Source of the DNA: an uncultured Clostridia bacterium
Lineage (GTDB): Bacteria > Bacillota_A > Clostridia > Oscillospirales > Oscillospiraceae
Reading direction: 5' to 3'
DNA length: 8,738 nucleotides
Assembly (NCBI GenBank): GCA_949289625.1
Contig: CASEPH010000419.1
Location: forward strand, 1-8,738
The notes under the pieces: generated by a model
Databases searched by the model: none
Seen by the model: the letters and a program-made list of their open reading frames with translations, nothing else
What the model was told of the DNA's origin: nothing
Translations under genes and position numbers: made by a program
Shown here: piece by piece, positions 5,637-8,738 of the stretch
Layout: each line of letters opens with the position of its first letter
Numbering within the stretch: the first letter of the stretch is position 1

Positions 5637-5652
5637 CGAATCCCTGTATAAT
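5625..5652 (+). promoter_or_regulatory. Probable promoter of the lipoprotein gene, overlapping the symporter stop
   Basis: TTGCTT (5625-5630), a 16-base spacer and a perfect TATAAT (5647-5652). The symporter TGA stop (5634-5636) lies in the spacer. The predicted start around 5659 gives a very short leader before the AGGAAAGGA ribosome binding site (5665-5673). Confidence 0.55.
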
Positions 5653-5682
5653 GGAAGTACCAGCAGGAAAGGATGTGTTTTG

Positions 5683-6843
5683 ATGGACAGATCTCCCTTA
5701 TTTATGCTTTGCACCGCAACCCTGTGCGTCGCTCTTTTGGCCGGATGCGGCACATCCACTGGACCATCCGCAGAGGAGTCCATCCCCGAGGCAGGTTCCT
5801 GGATGGAATTCGATTTGTCTCCATCTCCTGAACACCCCAGTCCGGACACTGTACTGCCCAAGCTTGATCTGCCCCAGTCCTCCTACGAAGATGGCACCGA
5901 TGTAACCGAAGAATATGAAAGTCTTTTTTTGGGAATCTGGGACAGCGAGGACGGCGCTCGTACCTATGAATTTCGGGGAAATGATAATTTGATCGTCACC
6001 GATAGTTCCGGCAACACCTATACATATACCTATTGGGTCACCGACACCGGCAAACAGGTGCATCTGTGCATTTTCCAAAACGGTCAGGAGACCGCCACCG
6101 CCTATAGCTTTACCCAAAAAGGCAATAACTTAACCCTGTATGATACGAGCACAGGAAACGCAGTGGAACTACTGATTCGCCGAGTCACAGTGCAGGAAAC
6201 CACAACACCGGCGCCTACGAAAACGCCTTCCTATTCCGCCACGCCTGCGCCCACTTCCACACCGGCAGCACCATCGCCTTCTCCTTCGCCGGAACCTTCC
6301 CCAGACCCTTCTACGGAACCTTCGCCATCGCCTTCCCCGTCCCCTTCTCCTTCCATCGAACCGTCTCCCTCTCCTTCGCCGGAACCCGATCTTCCTGCCG
6401 AAGTCCAAGCTGCCGTGCCTGCCATAGAATGCGCATTGGATGTGATTCGCAGTGGCGGAAGCTTCTCCAGCTCAGACGGCAGTTCTTTCTGGAGCATTAT
6501 GGCAAGATACGCCGCACGGAGCGGATATCCAACAGAGGACGGTTATGTGGTACTTACACCGGATGAAATGCTTTCCTGCGCGGCACAGGTGTTTGCCGAA
6601 TTTGACACTCTGCCGGAGATTCCGGAAGGCTCCACTTTGGTAATTCATGATCTGGCAGACGAGGAAGCAGGCACGGAAGAGCAATACCGTCTGCTCCAGG
6701 GACAGCTTGGCAACATCGATATTGCAACCATGGAATATGACGGCAACGGAACCCTTTTGGTAGCCATTCGAGATGACGGCAACGCCTTTGACTATGAAGT
6801 CGTTTTGTCCGGCAGCGCCATTGTTTCTATCACCGCAAAATAA
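5683..6843 (+). CDS. Lipoprotein with Ser-Pro linker and two unassigned domains
   Basis: The protein has 386 residues from the ATG at 5683, with AGGAAAGGA nine bases upstream. An upstream in-frame ATG at 5605 lies within the symporter gene and is rejected. Residues 1-21 are a lipoprotein signal with lipobox LAGC, Cys22 being the predicted lipidated residue, so the protein should be anchored outside the membrane. Residues about 78-167 look like a small beta-rich domain: GIWDSEDGARTYEF, repeated aromatic YTYTYW, then NNLTLYD. This resembles lipocalin-like or DUF5640-type domains, a weak match. Residues about 173-238 are a 66-residue Thr/Ser/Pro/Glu linker dominated by SPSP, a typical wall-spanning spacer. 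Residues about 239-386 form a mixed alpha/beta C-terminal domain I do not recognise. Function unknown; substrate binding or envelope sensing is speculation. It is probably transcribed both from its own promoter and by read-through from the symporter. Confidence 0.88.
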   Translation: MDRSPLFMLCTATLCVALLAGCGTSTGPSAEESIPEAGSWMEFDLSPSPEHPSPDTVLPKLDLPQSSYEDGTDVTEEYESLFLGIWDSEDGARTYEFRGNDNLIVTDSSGNTYTYTYWVTDTGKQVHLCIFQNGQETATAYSFTQKGNNLTLYDTSTGNAVELLIRRVTVQETTTPAPTKTPSYSATPAPTSTPAAPSPSPSPEPSPDPSTEPSPSPSPSPSPSIEPSPSPSPEPDLPAEVQAAVPAIECALDVIRSGGSFSSSDGSSFWSIMARYAARSGYPTEDGYVVLTPDEMLSCAAQVFAEFDTLPEIPEGSTLVIHDLADEEAGTEEQYRLLQGQLGNIDIATMEYDGNGTLLVAIRDDGNAFDYEVVLSGSAIVSITAK

Positions 6844-6849
6844 GCAGAT

Positions 6850-6884
6850 AAAAAAGCTGCCGGCCGTAGGCCGACAGCTTTTTT
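6850..6884. terminator. Bidirectional intrinsic terminator between convergent genes
   Basis: AAAAAAGCTG (6850-6859) pairs with CAGCTTTTTT (6875-6884). After one mismatch CGGCC pairs with GGCCG around a GTA loop. The stem is GC-rich with A/T runs on both sides, so it serves both the lipoprotein gene (stop at 6843) and the minus-strand solute-binding gene (stop at 6894). Confidence 0.9.
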
Positions 6885-6893
6885 ACTATGGAA

Positions 6894-8084
6894 TTAGTGC
6901 TGCCAATCGTAGCCGGTGAATTCAGCGGCCACTTCCAGAATCTTGGTCATGCCCTCTTCCTTGCCGTTGGCAGAAGCAGTCTCCAGAGCGGATGCAGCCT
7001 TAGCATCGAAGGTAGCAGCCCAGATCCGGTCGATGTCCTCCTGGCTGAACTCTACCATGGTGTTGCCGGTGGCTTCCTCGATGGTAGCGCAGTCGGTAGC
7101 AATGGCGTCGTCATAGATGCCAGCGGAGTAAGCTTCCACCTCGTCAGCAGCCTGCTGAATGGCCTGACGCTGAGCATCGGAAAGGCTGTTCCACCACTCC
7201 AGGTTCACAGTGAACATATTGCCGGCGGAATAGGTGCCGTCCAGAGCCCAGTAGGAAGCCACATCCTGCCAGCCCATGGACACCATGGGTGCCAGGCCCA
7301 TCTGGGTGGAGTCGATCAGACCACGCTGCAGAGCGTCATAGCAGTCGCCGGGGCCAACAGAAGTAACCTGGAAGCCCAACTTCTCGAAGATGATAGCATC
7401 CATGTTACCAAAGGACTTGGAGCCGGAAACCAGGCTGTCCAGATCGGTGAACTCATAGGTGGTGCAGAAGGCGTTGGCACCGCCCGCAATGACGTTGAGG
7501 TACTTGATGTTGTTGTCGGCAGCCTCCTGCTCAATCAGTGCGGAGGTCTCAGCGTTGTTGAACATCAGCTCGTCAAAGTAATCCAGAGCCTGCTGGGTGC
7601 CTCCGGGTGCAAAGCCGGGGAACGCCAGATAGTTCAGGGTAGCCAGGTGGGGCATATGGCCCAGAGCCGTCATGTTAACGGAACCGGAGCTAACGCCGTC
7701 CAGAGCCTCCGCATCGGAGAACAGGGTGCCGCCCCAATAAATTGTCATGGTGATGGCGCCGCCGGTGAGCTCGCTGAGGTAGTCCTGGAAGTGCTTAATG
7801 ATTTGACCACCGGTCTCCGTCTCATTGTAGACGGTGCTGAAGCTGATCTCTACAGGATCACAGGTGATGGATGTGGGAGCTTCCTCCACAGTAGAAGCAG
7901 GCTCTTCCGCAGAAGTAGCGGGAGCAGTGGTCTCCTCGGCGGGAGCCTCGCTCTGAGTAGCCGCCTCAGTCTCCGCAGCGGAGGTTTCCGTGGAAGCAGT
8001 GCTTTCCGTAGAAGTACCGCAGGCCGCCATGCTGACAACCATGACAGCAGCCAGCAGCAGCGCAAGCAATTTCTTGAGTTTCAT
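6894..8084 (-). CDS. TRAP transporter solute-binding lipoprotein, DctP family
   Basis: The protein has 396 residues. The ATG at 8084 has AGGAGG (8091-8096) six bases upstream; an in-frame ATG at 8138 is rejected because it adds 18 residues ahead of an intact signal peptide. Residues 1-21 are a lipoprotein signal with lipobox MAAC (Cys22), so the binder is membrane-tethered, as expected in a Gram-positive. Residues 23-72 are a Ser/Thr/Ala/Glu spacer. Residues about 73-396 are the DctP fold: EISFSTVYNETETGGQIIKHFQDYLSELTGG at the start, YDALQRGLIDSTQ (249-261), the ALDGT stretch (280-284) and NLEWWNSLSDAQRQAI (294-309). It captures a solute and delivers it to the DctQ/DctM permease, which uses an ion gradient. 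The position normally read as KIR or KVR, whose Arg binds the substrate carboxylate, reads KSF (223-225), so the ligand may be unusual. It is the downstream gene of the operon, 60 bases after the permease. A small GCGCA/TGCGC hairpin (8120-8131) in that gap could influence its relative expression. Confidence 0.93.
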   Translation of the reverse strand: MKLKKLLALLLAAVMVVSMAACGTSTESTASTETSAAETEAATQSEAPAEETTAPATSAEEPASTVEEAPTSITCDPVEISFSTVYNETETGGQIIKHFQDYLSELTGGAITMTIYWGGTLFSDAEALDGVSSGSVNMTALGHMPHLATLNYLAFPGFAPGGTQQALDYFDELMFNNAETSALIEQEAADNNIKYLNVIAGGANAFCTTYEFTDLDSLVSGSKSFGNMDAIIFEKLGFQVTSVGPGDCYDALQRGLIDSTQMGLAPMVSMGWQDVASYWALDGTYSAGNMFTVNLEWWNSLSDAQRQAIQQAADEVEAYSAGIYDDAIATDCATIEEATGNTMVEFSQEDIDRIWAATFDAKAASALETASANGKEEGMTKILEVAAEFTGYDWQH

Positions 8085-8144
8085 TTGTATCCTCCTAAAG
8101 ATGTAAATGATATGTTGACGCGCATCTGCGCAGTGCAACCATTG

Positions 8145-8738
8145 TTATAGTCCCGGAGCGCCAAGAAGCTTGGGCAGGAACAGAACGATATCGGGGAAGA
8201 TGGCAATCAGAATGACCACCACAAATTCGCATATAAAGTATGGGACAACTCCTTTGAATATTTCCGAGGGATTAACCCGCAGAGCATTGGCGGTGGCAAA
8301 TACGTTCATACCAATAGGGGGCGTCAGACCGGCGATCTCGCACATGAAGCACAGGCAGATCACCAGCACATAGGGGCTGTAGCCCACGGCGTTGAGCACC
8401 GGGAATACCACAGGCACCGTAATGATGATAATGGACACAATATCCATGACGCAACCGCAGAAAACATACAACAGCACCACCAGCATAAAGATGAAGAACG
8501 CAGGCGCGTTGACGCCAGCAATCATTCTAGCCAGGGTATCTGCCAGCTTGGTGGCGGAGATAAACGCACCGAAGAGCTGGCCGGCTACGATAATGGGGAA
8601 GATACCGGCTTCCATGGTGGCAGCTTCCCAGATACTGTGGGCAATCTGCTTGATGGGCAGACGCTTGACCAGCGCATAAATGCACACCGCAAAGGCGCCG
8701 ATAGCGCCGCCAACAGTGGCGGTGAACCAACCGGCAAA
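8145..8738 (-). CDS. TRAP transporter large permease, DctM family, C-terminal part
   Basis: The reading frame is open from the window edge (8738) to the TAA at 8145-8147, giving 197 residues of C-terminus; the start lies outside the window. A GTG at 8687 is only an internal Val: GWFTATVGGAIGAFAVCIYAL reads smoothly across it and matches the DctM G-F-T-x-T region. Hydrophobic segments follow in DctM order, with EAATMEAGIFPIIVAGQLFGAFI, the long segment ending in FCGCVMDIVSIIIITVPVVFP, and GLTPPIGMNVFATANAL, the family's TPP-x-G motif near the C-terminus. DctM is the ion-coupled transport subunit in the cytoplasmic membrane and works with the DctP-like protein encoded immediately downstream. 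The gene order, permease before binding protein, places the small permease (DctQ), if present, upstream and outside the window. Confidence 0.93.
   Translation of the reverse strand, partial: FAGWFTATVGGAIGAFAVCIYALVKRLPIKQIAHSIWEAATMEAGIFPIIVAGQLFGAFISATKLADTLARMIAGVNAPAFFIFMLVVLLYVFCGCVMDIVSIIIITVPVVFPVLNAVGYSPYVLVICLCFMCEIAGLTPPIGMNVFATANALRVNPSEIFKGVVPYFICEFVVVILIAIFPDIVLFLPKLLGAPGL

Noticed and set aside
6169..6497. Arg-rich and Gly/Glu-rich minus-strand frames
   Set aside because: They are antisense readings of the Ser-Pro linker of the lipoprotein gene.
6888..8150. A 420-codon plus-strand open frame
   Set aside because: It is the antisense of the DctP gene, which has a clear signal peptide, lipobox, ribosome binding site and family motifs; the long antisense frame is a codon-usage effect.

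Overview
The window looks like a chromosomal segment from a moderate-GC anaerobic member of the Bacillota, most likely a gut Clostridia of the Oscillospirales type. Evidence: strong AGGAGG-type ribosome binding sites, LxxC-type lipoproteins with Ser/Thr/Glu- or Ser-Pro-rich spacers, a very large secreted repeat protein, a sodium:alanine symporter and a TRAP transporter. The taxon is an inference from gene style only.

Left third (1-3380): a 5'-complete, 3'-truncated gene on the minus strand encodes a secreted beta-solenoid-like repeat protein (659 residues visible). Upstream is an AT-rich gap of about 550 bp, and beyond it a minus-strand tyrosine recombinase with all catalytic residues. The gap has the architecture of an invertible promoter. 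Two 19-bp inverted repeats (2241-2259 and 2514-2532, 18 of 19 matching) enclose 254 bp. That segment carries a near-consensus promoter (TTGAAT, 17-bp spacer, TAAAAT) near one end, an intrinsic-terminator-like hairpin near the other and a strong palindrome between. The recombinase stop codon directly abuts the right repeat. As sequenced, the promoter points away from the repeat-protein gene and into the 3' end of the recombinase gene (antisense), so this is probably the OFF orientation. Inversion would aim it at the repeat-protein gene. This predicted phase-variation switch is the most interesting content of the window.

Middle (3400-6890): a tRNA-Ala(CGC) gene on the minus strand has a consensus promoter and two downstream hairpins. 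Next come a small DUF4870-like membrane protein (minus), an AgcS-family sodium:alanine/glycine symporter (plus) and a lipoprotein with a Ser-Pro linker (plus) whose probable promoter overlaps the symporter stop. A bidirectional terminator closes this convergent block.

Right (6894-8738): a TRAP-type transport operon on the minus strand. The C-terminal part of a DctM-like large permease (truncated by the window edge) is followed by a DctP-like solute-binding lipoprotein. The binding protein lacks the arginine normally found after the KI/KV motif in this family.
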